Source: Bradyrhizobium altum (lineage in GTDB: Bacteria > Pseudomonadota > Alphaproteobacteria > Rhizobiales > Xanthobacteraceae). From it: a stretch of DNA of 64,000 nt. Under the pieces are notes generated by a model. It made no database searches. It was not told where the DNA came from and was given only the letters and a program-made list of their open reading frames with translations. Positions 46,658 to 56,327 of the stretch are shown one piece after another. The stretch covers positions 62,001 to 126,000 of the forward strand of contig NZ_JACMYP010000001.1 in assembly GCF_020889705.1 (NCBI RefSeq), read 5' to 3'. The translations under genes and the position numbers were made by a program. Position 1 is the stretch's first letter, and every line of letters begins with the position of its first letter.

Positions 46658-46661
<4 letters not shown>
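45906..46661 (+). CDS. livG: Branched-chain-type ABC transporter ATPase (LivG)
   Basis: 251 aa. Walker A GPNGAGKST, signature-equivalent LSHGDQKLLDIALA and Walker B VLLLDEPTAGMG are intact. The long insert after the Q-loop is typical of LivG. It starts two bases after the LivM stop and overlaps LivF by ATGA. Confidence 0.92.
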
Positions 46662-47373
<712 letters not shown>

Positions 47374-47374
<1 letters not shown>

Positions 47375-47422
47375 GGCATGATCCGGAAAAGTGCGCAGCG
47401 GTTTTCCGATAAGATCATGCCC
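47374..47422. repeat. 49-bp palindromic element after livF
   Basis: GGGCATGATCCGGAAAAG pairs with the CTTATC-type right half ending GATCATGCCC, leaving a GC-rich loop. It resembles a short palindrome common in Bradyrhizobium and relatives. It lies between livF and the CoA-transferase gene and could process or end the transporter mRNA. Confidence 0.7.
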
Positions 47423-47459
47423 AAGAGAATAGGGCTCTTCGAAAGTCATGGGAGGACAA

Positions 47460-48686
47460 ATGGCGGGCGAACGCAAGCTGATGCCTACGCACGAGGCGCC
47501 GTATCGCGGGCTGAAAGTGCTGGATTTCGGGCAGGGGATCGCCTCGCCCTATTGCGCGATGCTGCTCGGGGTCTACGGCGCCGACGTCATCAAGGTCGAG
47601 CCGCCTGAAGGCGACTGGTCGCGCTATTTGGGCACGACCTATGGCAATCACACGACGTTGTCAGCGGTCTATAACCGCGGCAAGCGCAGCCTGTGCCTCG
47701 ACATGAAACACAAGGACGGGATTGCGATCGCGCAGCTTCTGGCGCGCGAGGCCGATGTGCTCATTGAAGGATTTCGCCCCGGTGTCGCGGAGCGGCTCGG
47801 GCTCGGCTATGAGAGCCTGTCGCGCGACAATCCGGGTCTGGTCTATCTGTCGGTCAGCGGCTTCGGGCAGAGCGGGCCGTATTCAAAGCGGCCGGGTTCG
47901 GATTCGGTGGCGCAGGCGTTCTCAGGACTGGTCTCTGTCAATGTCGGTGCCGATGGCGTACCGCATCGGGTCGGCACCACGATCTCCGACGTCGTCACCG
48001 GCGTCTACGCGTTCCAGGCGATTGCGACGACGCTGTTCGCGCGAGCGACGGTCGGCACCGGTCGCTGGATCGATGTCAACCTCTGCCAGTCGACGTCGGC
48101 GCTGCTTGGCCATAAGGTCGCGGAATTCATCCTCGAGGGCGGTGCCCCGCGCGCGCTCAATGTGCCGGCCGGCACCTACCAGACGCAGGACGGCTGGATG
48201 ATGGTCACGCTGGTGAACGAGCCGCAATACAAGCGGCTGTGCGGTGCGATCGACCGCGAGGATCTCGCCGGCGATCCCCGTTTCGCCGACTTCGCCCGGC
48301 GTGCGGACGCGGCCGATTCGCTGATCCCGCAGCTGCGCGAGGTGTTCCTGACGCAGCCGACGGATGTCTGGCTCGCGCGGCTGCACAGTGCCGATATCAT
48401 CGCGGAGCGCATCCTCAATCCCGGCGAATGGCTGCGCAACCGCCACGTCGAGGCGACCAGCGCGTCGGTCCGCCAGGATACGCCGGGCGTCGGCGCGGTC
48501 TATTCGCCGCGGACGCCGGGGATCGCGAGCCTGTCCGAGGATCATCTTTGTCCTGCGCCGGACGTTGGGCAGGATAGCCGCGCGGTGCTGACAGAGGCTG
48601 GCTTTGGTTCGGCCGAGATCGACGGCTTGCTGCTGTCGGGCGCGGTGCGGCAGGCCAAAGCGATGACAGGAGGCAAGACATCATGA
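47460..48686 (+). CDS. CaiB/BaiF-type (class III) CoA-transferase
   Basis: 408 aa from the ATG at 47460 with a GGGAGG site; an ATG four codons upstream lies inside that site. Family motifs are VLDFGQGIASPYCAMLLG with GADVIKVEPPEGD, and RGKRSLCLDMK. The catalytic Asp lies in RPGSDSVAQAFSG. It would move CoA onto a carboxylic acid brought in by the adjacent transporter. It overlaps the enoyl-CoA hydratase gene by four bases. Confidence 0.9.
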   Translation: MAGERKLMPTHEAPYRGLKVLDFGQGIASPYCAMLLGVYGADVIKVEPPEGDWSRYLGTTYGNHTTLSAVYNRGKRSLCLDMKHKDGIAIAQLLAREADVLIEGFRPGVAERLGLGYESLSRDNPGLVYLSVSGFGQSGPYSKRPGSDSVAQAFSGLVSVNVGADGVPHRVGTTISDVVTGVYAFQAIATTLFARATVGTGRWIDVNLCQSTSALLGHKVAEFILEGGAPRALNVPAGTYQTQDGWMMVTLVNEPQYKRLCGAIDREDLAGDPRFADFARRADAADSLIPQLREVFLTQPTDVWLARLHSADIIAERILNPGEWLRNRHVEATSASVRQDTPGVGAVYSPRTPGIASLSEDHLCPAPDVGQDSRAVLTEAGFGSAEIDGLLLSGAVRQAKAMTGGKTS

Positions 48687-49459
48687 GCACGGACCTCGTT
48701 CGTTACTCGATCAGCAACCAGATTGCGGAGATTGTGCTGGACCGCGGGCCGGTGAATGCGCTCAGCATCCCCTTGATCGACGCGTTGCTGGCGGCGTTGG
48801 CGAAAGCGCGCGACGACGATGCGGTGCGCGCCGTGATCATCAGTAGCGCGCACAAGGTGTTTTGCGCTGGCCTCGACCTCGACATCGTCAGGGGCAAGCC
48901 CGCGATCGAGACCAAGGCATTCCTCGAGCGGCTGTACTTCGCGCTGAACGATACGCAGTACCGCATGGGTAAGCCGACGATCGCGGCGATCGACGGCGCG
49001 GTGCGCGCCGGCGGCATGACGATCGCGATATCATGTGACATGATCGTCGCGGGCGACAGCTCGACCTTCGGCTATCCCGAGATCGATGTCGGCCTGATCC
49101 CGGCGATCCACTTCGTGCAGTTGCCGCGGCTGGTGGGCAAGCACCAGGCGTTTGGCCCGCTGTTCCTCGGCGAGCCCTTCGATGCCGCGACCGCCTATCG
49201 CATGGGGCTGCTCAGCGAAGTGGTGCCGAAGGGCACCGCGCTCGGGCGGGCCCGCGAGATCGCGCGCAAGCTGGCCGCGAAATCGCCGATCGTGATGAAG
49301 ATCGGCCGCGACGCCTTTATGCGCGCGGTCGATGCCGACTTCCGCCGCTCGGTGGAGAACACCGCGGAAAGTTTCGTGGTGGTCGCATCGACTGAAGACT
49401 GTCAGGAAGGGCTAAACGCGTTCGTTGAGAAGCGAGCGCCCAACTACAAGGGACGGTAA
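48683..49459 (+). CDS. Enoyl-CoA hydratase/isomerase family protein
   Basis: 258 aa crotonase fold. The oxyanion-hole segments are SSAHKVFCAGLDLD and DGAVRAGGMTIAISCD. The usual first catalytic Glu region reads GAVRAGG, and the second falls in GYPEIDVGLIP, so hydration is plausible but isomerisation or lyase action cannot be excluded. Its stop abuts the MaoC start directly. Confidence 0.9.
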   Translation: MSTDLVRYSISNQIAEIVLDRGPVNALSIPLIDALLAALAKARDDDAVRAVIISSAHKVFCAGLDLDIVRGKPAIETKAFLERLYFALNDTQYRMGKPTIAAIDGAVRAGGMTIAISCDMIVAGDSSTFGYPEIDVGLIPAIHFVQLPRLVGKHQAFGPLFLGEPFDAATAYRMGLLSEVVPKGTALGRAREIARKLAAKSPIVMKIGRDAFMRAVDADFRRSVENTAESFVVVASTEDCQEGLNAFVEKRAPNYKGR

Positions 49460-49915
49460 ATGGCTGGATTGTATTTCGAAGAGTTCGAGGTCGGGCAGGA
49501 ATTCCATCACGAGTTCAGCCGGACTGTGACGGAAATGGACAACACCATGTTCAGTCTCCTGACCATGAACCCGCAGCCGCTGCACATCGACGCGCACTTC
49601 TCCGAGAAGACCGAGTTCGGCCAGCGGCTGTTCAACAGCCTCTATACGCTCGGCATCATGATCGGCATGAGCGTGTACGACACGACCTTGGGAACCACGG
49701 TCGGCAATCTCGGCATGACCGACGTCAAGTTTCCAAAGCCGGTTTTCCATGGCGACACGCTGAAGGCGCATACCAGGATCATCGGCAAGCGCGCCAGCAA
49801 GTCGCGGCCGACCCAGGGTCTCGTCGAGTTCGAGCACACCATGACCAACCAGCGCGGCGAGGTGGTGGCAAGCTGCCGCCGCACCGGCCTGATGCACTGC
49901 AAGCCGAAGGCATAG
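49460..49915 (+). CDS. MaoC-family hydratase
   Basis: 151 aa hot-dog fold. The active-site loop reads TMNPQPLHIDAHFSEKTEFGQ, in place of the more common D-x-NP-L-H-x-D. This variant is the form I associate with hydratases for branched or dicarboxylic enoyl-CoAs such as mesaconyl- or itaconyl-CoA. It lies between crotonase and CitE-type genes, spaced zero and three bases, so these act in one pathway. Confidence 0.88.
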   Translation: MAGLYFEEFEVGQEFHHEFSRTVTEMDNTMFSLLTMNPQPLHIDAHFSEKTEFGQRLFNSLYTLGIMIGMSVYDTTLGTTVGNLGMTDVKFPKPVFHGDTLKAHTRIIGKRASKSRPTQGLVEFEHTMTNQRGEVVASCRRTGLMHCKPKA

Positions 49916-49918
49916 ACG

Positions 49919-50773
49919 ATGCGATCGTTCCTGTTCGTTCCCGGCGACAACACCCGGAAATATGAGAGCGCGAAGAAGACCGCAGCCGACGCATTGATCC
50001 TCGACCTCGAGGACTCCATCGCACCGGAGCAGAAGGTGGTTGCGCGCGGCATCACGCGCGAGATGCTCGATGCGCGCAATCCGGACCAGAAGCTCTATAT
50101 CCGCGTCAACGCGCTCGACACCGATCTGACGCTCGGCGACCTCGCGGCCGTGATGCCCGGAAGGCCTGATGGCATCGTGCTGCCGAAATGCGCCGGCGCC
50201 GCCGACGTCAACAAGCTCGCGCTCTATCTCGATGCATTCGAGGCCGCCTCAGGTATCGCGCAGGGCACCACGCGGATCGTTACGGTCGCAACCGAGACGG
50301 CGCGGGCGGTGCTGAAGATCCTGGACTTCGAGAACATGAGCCCGCGGCTCTGGGGCATGATGTGGGGTGCGGAGGACCTTGCGGCCTCGCTCGGCGCAAC
50401 GCGCAACCGCACCGACGGCCGCTATCATTCGCCCTTCATCCTCGCCCGCGACCTCTGCCTGATCGGCGCAGCAGCGGCCGGCGTGGTTGCGATCGACACG
50501 ATCGCCACCGATATCAACGATCTCGACGCGTTGAAGGTGGAGGCGATCGCGGCGCGGCAGGACGGCTTCCTCGCCAAGGCCGCGATTCATCCCAAGCATG
50601 TCGATGTCGTCAACGCGGCCTTCATGCCGACGGACGAGGAGATCGCATGGTCGGAGCGCGTGATCGCCGCGTTTGCCAACAATCCGTCCGGGGTCGCCAA
50701 GATGGACGGCAAGATGCTGGACAAGCCGCATCTGCGCGCCGCCGAGAAAATCCTGGCGTCGCGCAGGAAATAG
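49919..50773 (+). CDS. HpcH/HpaI-CitE family CoA ester lyase
   Basis: 284 aa. The conserved start RSFLFVPGDNTRKYESA, metal-binding DLEDSIAPEQK, IVTVATETARAV and WGAEDLAASLGA mark malyl-CoA, citramalyl-CoA and citryl-CoA lyases. It would split a hydroxyacyl-CoA produced by the MaoC hydratase. It is the last gene of the plus-strand unit and its stop abuts the stop of the convergent CoA-transferase. Confidence 0.9.
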   Translation: MRSFLFVPGDNTRKYESAKKTAADALILDLEDSIAPEQKVVARGITREMLDARNPDQKLYIRVNALDTDLTLGDLAAVMPGRPDGIVLPKCAGAADVNKLALYLDAFEAASGIAQGTTRIVTVATETARAVLKILDFENMSPRLWGMMWGAEDLAASLGATRNRTDGRYHSPFILARDLCLIGAAAAGVVAIDTIATDINDLDALKVEAIAARQDGFLAKAAIHPKHVDVVNAAFMPTDEEIAWSERVIAAFANNPSGVAKMDGKMLDKPHLRAAEKILASRRK

Positions 50774-52009
50774 TCAGTCGGGTTCGATCAGCGCGCCCTC
50801 CTTGAGGAGGGCCGCAATCTCGGCATCCGCAAGTCCAGCCTCGCGCAGGATCTCCCGGCCATGCTCGCCGAGGTTCGGCGGATAGGTCCGGATCGATGGC
50901 GGCGTCTTGCTCCAGGTGGCGACCGGGCCGGCCACGCGCAGCGTGCCTTCGGTCGGATGCTCCATTGATTGGATCAGCCCAACGGCGGTCAGATGCGGAT
51001 CGTCGATCAGACTGTCGAGGTCGTGTAGCGGTGCATGCGGAATGTCGGCCTCTTCGAAGAAGCGCATCCATTCGGCGGTGCTGCGGGTCTTCATCATCTG
51101 TGAGAACCAGTCGTAGACGAAGTCGTAGTTCCGGGTTCTTGCTGAGATGCTGTTCAGCCGCGGGTCGCGGTCGGCTTCGTTCGCAAGGCCGATCTTGACG
51201 AAGAACGCGTTCCATTGCTTGTCGGAATAGACCAGCGCGCAGATGTAGCCGTCGCTGGTTTGATACGGACGGCGGTCCGGCGACAGCAGCCGGGAGTAGC
51301 CGGGCGGTCCGATCGGTGGCTCGAAGCTGCGGCCGGCCATGTGATCGCCGAGCACGAACTGCGCCATGGTCTCGAACATCGGGATTTCGATCGCCTGGCC
51401 TTCGCCGGTGCGCTCGCGGTGAAACAGCGCCGCGAGGATAGCGTGGACGGCATTGAGGCCGACGATGCGGTCGGCCATGGTCGCCGGCGAGTAGCGCGGC
51501 TCACCGGTGATCTTGCCGGTCAGCGCGGGCAGGGCGGTCAGCCCCTGGATCAGGTCGTCATACGCGGGCCGGCCGGCATAGGGCCCGGTCTCGCCGAAGC
51601 CGTGCAGGCTGGCATAGACAAGCCGCGGGTTGATCGCAAAGAGATCGTCGGCTCCGAGGCTCAGCCGCGCCATCGCCGCAGGACGGACGTTGTGGACGAA
51701 CACATCGGCATCGGTGGCGAGACGCAGCAGCGCCGCGCGGCCGCTGGCCTTCTTCAGGTCGAGCACGATCGAGCGCTTGTTGCGATTGCCCTGCAGATAC
51801 ATCGCGCCCATCGCGGCATGGCGCATCGGGGCGGCGTGGCGCATCACATCGCCATCGGGGCTCTCGACCTTGGTCACGTCGGCGCCGTAGTCGCCGAGGA
51901 TCATGGTCGCGTAGGGTCCCATCATCACGCTGGTGAGGTCGATGATCCTGACGCCGGCGAGCGGGCCCGCCGGCGCGCATGGTTTTTCTCTCGTCGGTGC
52001 CTTGGTCAA
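50774..52009 (-). CDS. CaiB/BaiF-type CoA-transferase (TTG start)
   Basis: 411 aa if it starts at the TTG overlapping the previous stop (TTGA at 52006-52009). No ATG or GTG fits before the conserved GVRIIDLTSVMMGPYATMILG. The catalytic Asp is in RPAYDDLIQGLTAL. It is coupled to the TRAP transporter genes upstream, which suggests it activates the imported acid. It is the second CoA-transferase of this locus and faces the first operon tail-to-tail. Confidence 0.88.
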   Translation of the reverse strand: MTKAPTREKPCAPAGPLAGVRIIDLTSVMMGPYATMILGDYGADVTKVESPDGDVMRHAAPMRHAAMGAMYLQGNRNKRSIVLDLKKASGRAALLRLATDADVFVHNVRPAAMARLSLGADDLFAINPRLVYASLHGFGETGPYAGRPAYDDLIQGLTALPALTGKITGEPRYSPATMADRIVGLNAVHAILAALFHRERTGEGQAIEIPMFETMAQFVLGDHMAGRSFEPPIGPPGYSRLLSPDRRPYQTSDGYICALVYSDKQWNAFFVKIGLANEADRDPRLNSISARTRNYDFVYDWFSQMMKTRSTAEWMRFFEEADIPHAPLHDLDSLIDDPHLTAVGLIQSMEHPTEGTLRVAGPVATWSKTPPSIRTYPPNLGEHGREILREAGLADAEIAALLKEGALIEPD

Positions 52010-53049
52010 TGGGTGGCGGCCAGTGCTTCGGTGAAGGCCTTGAAGACGTCGGTGCCGGGCTTGCCGCGCTTGTCGACGTCCTTCACCCAATCCTGTGCCA
52101 CCGACTTGAAGGCGGTGTCGAACACCTTCTTGTCGCCGGCGCTGAAGTTGATGACCTTCATGCCCTGCGACTTGATCTTGTCGGCCGCGGCCTTTTCTCC
52201 GTCCTCGAACCGCTTGCAGGCCTCGTGCGTGGTCTGCTCGCCGGCCTCGACCAGCGCCTTGCGCACATTCTCGGGCAGCGACTTGAATTTCAGCTCGCCG
52301 ATCGAATAGGTGAAGATCGCGGTGCCGAAGTTGAGCCCCTCGGTGCCCGACTTCAGGATCTTGCCGAAGTCGTAGGATGCCGAGCTCTGGTAGGAGAAGA
52401 TCAGCCCGTCGAGCGTGCCGCGGGTCAGCGATTCATAGATCTCGGGCGCGGCCATCCGCACCGGAACGCCGCCGATCGAGCGCATCATCAGGTCCATGGC
52501 GCCGCCGGTGGTGCGGATCTTCAGGCCTTCGAGGTCCTTCGCGGTCTTCACATCGCGGCTGGTCGCAAGCTGGACCTGGTAGGCTGGCAGCGCGAGCGTC
52601 ACCAGCGGCCGAAGCTGGTTCGGCGCAAACTCCTTGGTCTCCAGGATGCCGCCATTGTGCGAGACCTTGTAGAAGGCGAGCGAGCCTTGGCATTCGCTGT
52701 CGAAGATGCCGGGTAGTTCAGCGACGGCCGTCAGCGGAAACTTGTCGGACGCGTAGGACGGCACGATGTAGGAGACGTCGGCAACGCCGAGCGCGGTGAG
52801 CTGGGCCATGTCCTTGGCCTTGCCGAGTTGCTCCGCCGGGAAGTGCTGGAACGTGACCTGGCCGTTGGTCAGCTTGGTGACGAGCTCCGAAAACGGCTTG
52901 CCGACGAGCTCATGGATCACGTGGCCGGACGGCAGGCTGTCGGCAAGGCGCAGGGTGATCTTCTCCTGGGCCAGGCCCGATGATGCGGAAGCCGCCAGCA
53001 AGGCGGTGGCGACACCTGCGCCGGCGAGGAAACGGGAATAGAAATTCAT
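52006..53049 (-). CDS. TRAP transporter substrate-binding protein (DctP), second copy
   Basis: 347 aa with a signal peptide ending GLAQ. It has the DctP fold: ITLRLADSLPSGHVIHELV, then FQHFPAEQLGKAKDMAQL and the ligand Arg region LKIRTTGGAMDLMMRSIGG. It is clearly paralogous to the DctP at 54954-55985, with shared motifs throughout. It lies 40 bp after dctM, an unusual place for a binding protein in an operon that already begins with one. Confidence 0.9.
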   Translation of the reverse strand: MNFYSRFLAGAGVATALLAASASSGLAQEKITLRLADSLPSGHVIHELVGKPFSELVTKLTNGQVTFQHFPAEQLGKAKDMAQLTALGVADVSYIVPSYASDKFPLTAVAELPGIFDSECQGSLAFYKVSHNGGILETKEFAPNQLRPLVTLALPAYQVQLATSRDVKTAKDLEGLKIRTTGGAMDLMMRSIGGVPVRMAAPEIYESLTRGTLDGLIFSYQSSASYDFGKILKSGTEGLNFGTAIFTYSIGELKFKSLPENVRKALVEAGEQTTHEACKRFEDGEKAAADKIKSQGMKVINFSAGDKKVFDTAFKSVAQDWVKDVDKRGKPGTDVFKAFTEALAATH

Positions 53050-53089
53050 AACAGTCTCCCAGAGATGGCCGTCTCGACCGACGGCTTCT

Positions 53090-54379
53090 TCAATGTTGCA
53101 TGTGGTTCGGCAGCCAGAGGATGATCTCCGGGAATGCCACGAAAATGGCGATGGCGATCAGATGCGCGATGAAATGCGGGAATGTGCCGTGGAACACCTC
53201 GCCGACGGGGCGGTGTGCATAACGCGCCACGATGAAGCAGTTCAATCCGATCGGCGGAGTGATCATGCCGACCTCGGCGGTCACGATCTTGATGACGCCG
53301 AACCAGATCGGATCGAATCCGAGCGACTTGATCAGCGGCAGCACGATCGGAACCGTCAGCACCAGGATCGCGATCTGATCCATGAACGAGCCGAGCACGA
53401 TGTAACCGCACAGGATCAGCGTGATGATGATCCAGCGCGAGACGTCGAGCCCGCCGACCCACCCGACGATGTTCTGCGTGACCTGGGTGAGGGTGAAGAA
53501 ATAGCCGAAGATGTGCGCGCACATGATGATCAGCACGATCATGCAGGTGCCCTGGGCGGCATGCCGTAACGTCGTGTAGAGCGAGGTCAGGTTGATCTTG
53601 CGCTTCCAGCAGGCGAGGCAGAAGGCGCCGAATGCACCGAACGCCGAGGCCTCCGTCGGCGTCGCGATCCCGAGATAGATTGTGCCTGTGACGATCGAGA
53701 ACAGGACCACCATCGGGCTCACCTGCCAGAGCAGGCTGAACCGCTCCGACCATGTCACGGCCGAAATCGTCGGTGCGCGCGAGGGATCGAGCAGCACCAG
53801 GATATAGATCGTCGACATGATGATGATGGTGACGAAGATCGCCGGGATGATGCCGCTGATCAGGAGCTTTCCGATGTTCACCTCGGCAAGCAGGCCGAAG
53901 ATCACGAGCGCCACCGAGGTCGGCAGCAGCATCGCCAGCGTGCCCGAGATCGCGACGACGCCGGCGGCCATTTTGGGCTCGTAACCCTGGCGGATCATTG
54001 CGGGCAGGCTGGTCGAAGAGAGCGTCGCGGCCGAGGCCGTGCTGGTGCCGCAGATCGAGCCGAAGCCCGCACCGGCCAACGCGGTCGCCATGCCGAGACC
54101 GCCGGGGATGCGTCCAACCCAGGCCGCGGCGGTCTTGAACAGATCGTCGGCGACGCCTGACAGCAGCACCAGGTCTGCCATCAACAGAAACATCGGGATC
54201 GTGATCAGCTCGTAGGAGGTGACGGCCGACAGCGGCGTGGTCTGCAGCACGCCGAGCAGGATCGGCAGGCCGCCGGTCAGATAGAGGCCGAGCCCGCCGG
54301 AGAACGCCATGGCGAACGCGACCGGTGTTCCGATCGCGAGCTGGAAGAACAGCAGCGCGAGGATGAAGGTCGGGATCAT
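53090..54379 (-). CDS. TRAP transporter large permease (DctM)
   Basis: 429 aa from the ATG at 54379, overlapping the DctQ stop. About twelve spans. Typical motifs are GTPVAFAMAFSG, AGFGSICGTSTASAATLSS and EVGMITPPIGLNCF. It is the sodium-coupled transport subunit for organic acids. Confidence 0.91.
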   Translation of the reverse strand: MIPTFILALLFFQLAIGTPVAFAMAFSGGLGLYLTGGLPILLGVLQTTPLSAVTSYELITIPMFLLMADLVLLSGVADDLFKTAAAWVGRIPGGLGMATALAGAGFGSICGTSTASAATLSSTSLPAMIRQGYEPKMAAGVVAISGTLAMLLPTSVALVIFGLLAEVNIGKLLISGIIPAIFVTIIIMSTIYILVLLDPSRAPTISAVTWSERFSLLWQVSPMVVLFSIVTGTIYLGIATPTEASAFGAFGAFCLACWKRKINLTSLYTTLRHAAQGTCMIVLIIMCAHIFGYFFTLTQVTQNIVGWVGGLDVSRWIIITLILCGYIVLGSFMDQIAILVLTVPIVLPLIKSLGFDPIWFGVIKIVTAEVGMITPPIGLNCFIVARYAHRPVGEVFHGTFPHFIAHLIAIAIFVAFPEIILWLPNHMQH

Positions 54380-54936
54380 TCGAAACCTCCGGCAGCCTTG
54401 TCCGAATGACCGGAGATGGCCGGCAGCGGCAATATATTCTCGCCGGTCAGGAGGCTTACGGTATTGGCAATGAGATGGACGGCAAGGCGGAGCGCGAGAA
54501 TTCCCGCCCCGACCGGCACGAAGATCGAGGACGCCCAGGTCGGCCACGGGATCGCACCGGCCATCACGTCGCCCGACACATAATTGTCTAGCGCGCGCTG
54601 ATAACCGAGCCAGGCGATCGGAACGAAGATGGCGAGGCCAACGACGTTGGAGATGATGACGCAGAGGCGCTGGATAATCGCCGAGAAGCGCGGCAGCAGG
54701 ATATCGACGCTGATATGGCCGTTGACCGCGTAGGTGCCGGAAAGGGATAGAAAGAACACGCCGGCCATCACGTAGAGCGAGATCAAATCATAGGCCCAGG
54801 AGAACGGCCGGTTGAAGACGTAGCGCATCACGACATCGGAGAAGACTATGATCATGATTGCAAACATCATGGCAGCGGCGATGGCCGAGGTCACCTTTTC
54901 GATGGCGGTCAGGGCCTTCAGGCTCGTCTTGATCAC
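54376..54936 (-). CDS. TRAP transporter small permease (DctQ)
   Basis: 186 aa from a GTG at 54936 with GGGAG six bases upstream. Four spans and the SDVVMRYVFNRPFSWA motif are those of DctQ. It lies 17 bp after the first DctP gene and overlaps dctM. Confidence 0.89.
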   Translation of the reverse strand: MIKTSLKALTAIEKVTSAIAAAMMFAIMIIVFSDVVMRYVFNRPFSWAYDLISLYVMAGVFFLSLSGTYAVNGHISVDILLPRFSAIIQRLCVIISNVVGLAIFVPIAWLGYQRALDNYVSGDVMAGAIPWPTWASSIFVPVGAGILALRLAVHLIANTVSLLTGENILPLPAISGHSDKAAGGFE

Positions 54937-54953
54937 GTTGGGCTCCCGCCGCG

Positions 54954-55985
54954 TTACTGGGCCGGCACGGCCGCAACGGCTGCACTGAATTCCTTCAGGG
55001 CGTCGCTGCCGTGCTTGCCGCGCGCATCGAGCCCGTCGGCCCATGCCTTGCCCACGCCCTTCGTCAGGTCTTTGAGCTTGGCAACGACGTCAGGCTGCAA
55101 GGTGTCGAAGTGGACTCCTGCGGCTTCCATCGACTTCATGGTCTCGCTGTCCTGCTTCTGCACTTCCTTGCAGGCGGACGGCAGGATCTCCTCGGCGGTG
55201 TCGATCATCGCCTTCTGGATCTCCGGCGACAGTTTCTTCCAGGCGTTCTCGCTGATCGAATAGGCGACCACGAAGCTCGCAAAGCCGAAGCCGTCGGTGG
55301 AATGCTTCACGAGCTTGTCGGCGCCATAGGCGACGACGCTCTCGAGCGGAAACAGCAGACCGTCCATCGTGCCGCGCGACAGCGACTCGTAGGCGTCGGG
55401 GGCCGCCATCCGCACCGGCACTGCGCCGATCGCGCGCAAGGTGAGGTCCTGCGCGCCGCCGGTCGACCGCAGCTTCAGTCCATTGATGTCGGTTGTGTCC
55501 TTCACCGGCTGCTTCACGGTCAGGATGCGATAGGGCGGCAGGCTCACTGCGAGCAGCAGGCGGATGCCGTTTGCGGTATAATCCTGCTGTGCAATCACAC
55601 CGCTCCGCGCGGCCTTCCAATAAGCGAGCGTGCCTTGGCAGGAATGCTCGAATGCGCCGGGGAGCATCGCGACTTCGGAGACCGGCATCTTGTCGGACAC
55701 GTAAGCGGGCGCGACATAGCCGATATCGGCGACGCCGGTTTGCGTCAGCTTGAGCATGTCGGCGGCCTTGCCGAGCTGCTGGGCCGGATAGTGCTCGAAC
55801 GTCACGGCGTTGTTGGTGCGCTTCTGCACCTCGGCCATCCAAGGCTCGAGCACGAGGCGGACGAGGTAATGCCCTTTCGGAAAAGAGTCGGCCACCCGCA
55901 GCTTGATCGGCTCCGCCGCTGCCGCCAGATTGATCGATGCGATGAGGAAGCCGTAACCGGCCAGCGTCCGCCGAAGCCCGCCCAT
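54954..55985 (-). CDS. TRAP transporter substrate-binding protein (DctP), first copy
   Basis: 343 aa from ATG 55985; the longer frame upstream is not supported. A signal peptide ends AAAAEP. Motifs IKLRVADSFPKGHYLVRLV, FEHYPAQQLGKAADMLKL and LKLRSTGGAQDLTLRAIGA parallel the second copy. It heads the dctP-dctQ-dctM-dctP-CoA-transferase unit. Confidence 0.9.
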   Translation of the reverse strand: MGGLRRTLAGYGFLIASINLAAAAEPIKLRVADSFPKGHYLVRLVLEPWMAEVQKRTNNAVTFEHYPAQQLGKAADMLKLTQTGVADIGYVAPAYVSDKMPVSEVAMLPGAFEHSCQGTLAYWKAARSGVIAQQDYTANGIRLLLAVSLPPYRILTVKQPVKDTTDINGLKLRSTGGAQDLTLRAIGAVPVRMAAPDAYESLSRGTMDGLLFPLESVVAYGADKLVKHSTDGFGFASFVVAYSISENAWKKLSPEIQKAMIDTAEEILPSACKEVQKQDSETMKSMEAAGVHFDTLQPDVVAKLKDLTKGVGKAWADGLDARGKHGSDALKEFSAAVAAVPAQ

Positions 55986-56327
55986 ATGTCCTGCCCCTGA
56001 GTAGCCTTGTTGTTTTGAGCAGCTGCGCACAAACGAATTTGCGCGTCAAGCAGGGCTCGGCTGAGCATGCATGATCGGACAACCAGAGAGCGCGGGCCAC
56101 CACGCGCCGACGCGATTGCTAGGGCGGAAGGGATCACGCGAGGACGTCGATGCGCCTGATTTCAAGCCGTAAGCGCGATGGCCAACCGGCTGGAAGCTGA
56201 TGCTGAGAGGCAACCAGATCTCGATCAATTTTGTCCACCACGCGGGAAATTCCTCCTGTGTGCTCGACGGCTCAGCGCCGCTGGCGGCATGGCGGCCGCG
56301 ATCATCATCGAGCGGGTCTGACGCCGG
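55986..56327. other. Intergenic stretch, possible gene remnants
   Basis: About 340 bases between the TRAP operon start and the stop of the broken histidine kinase. The right end of the TRAP promoter must lie here. Short open frames occur without ribosome sites. A plus-strand frame ending in TGA at about 56321 could be a C-terminal remnant, but I cannot name it. Confidence 0.35.
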
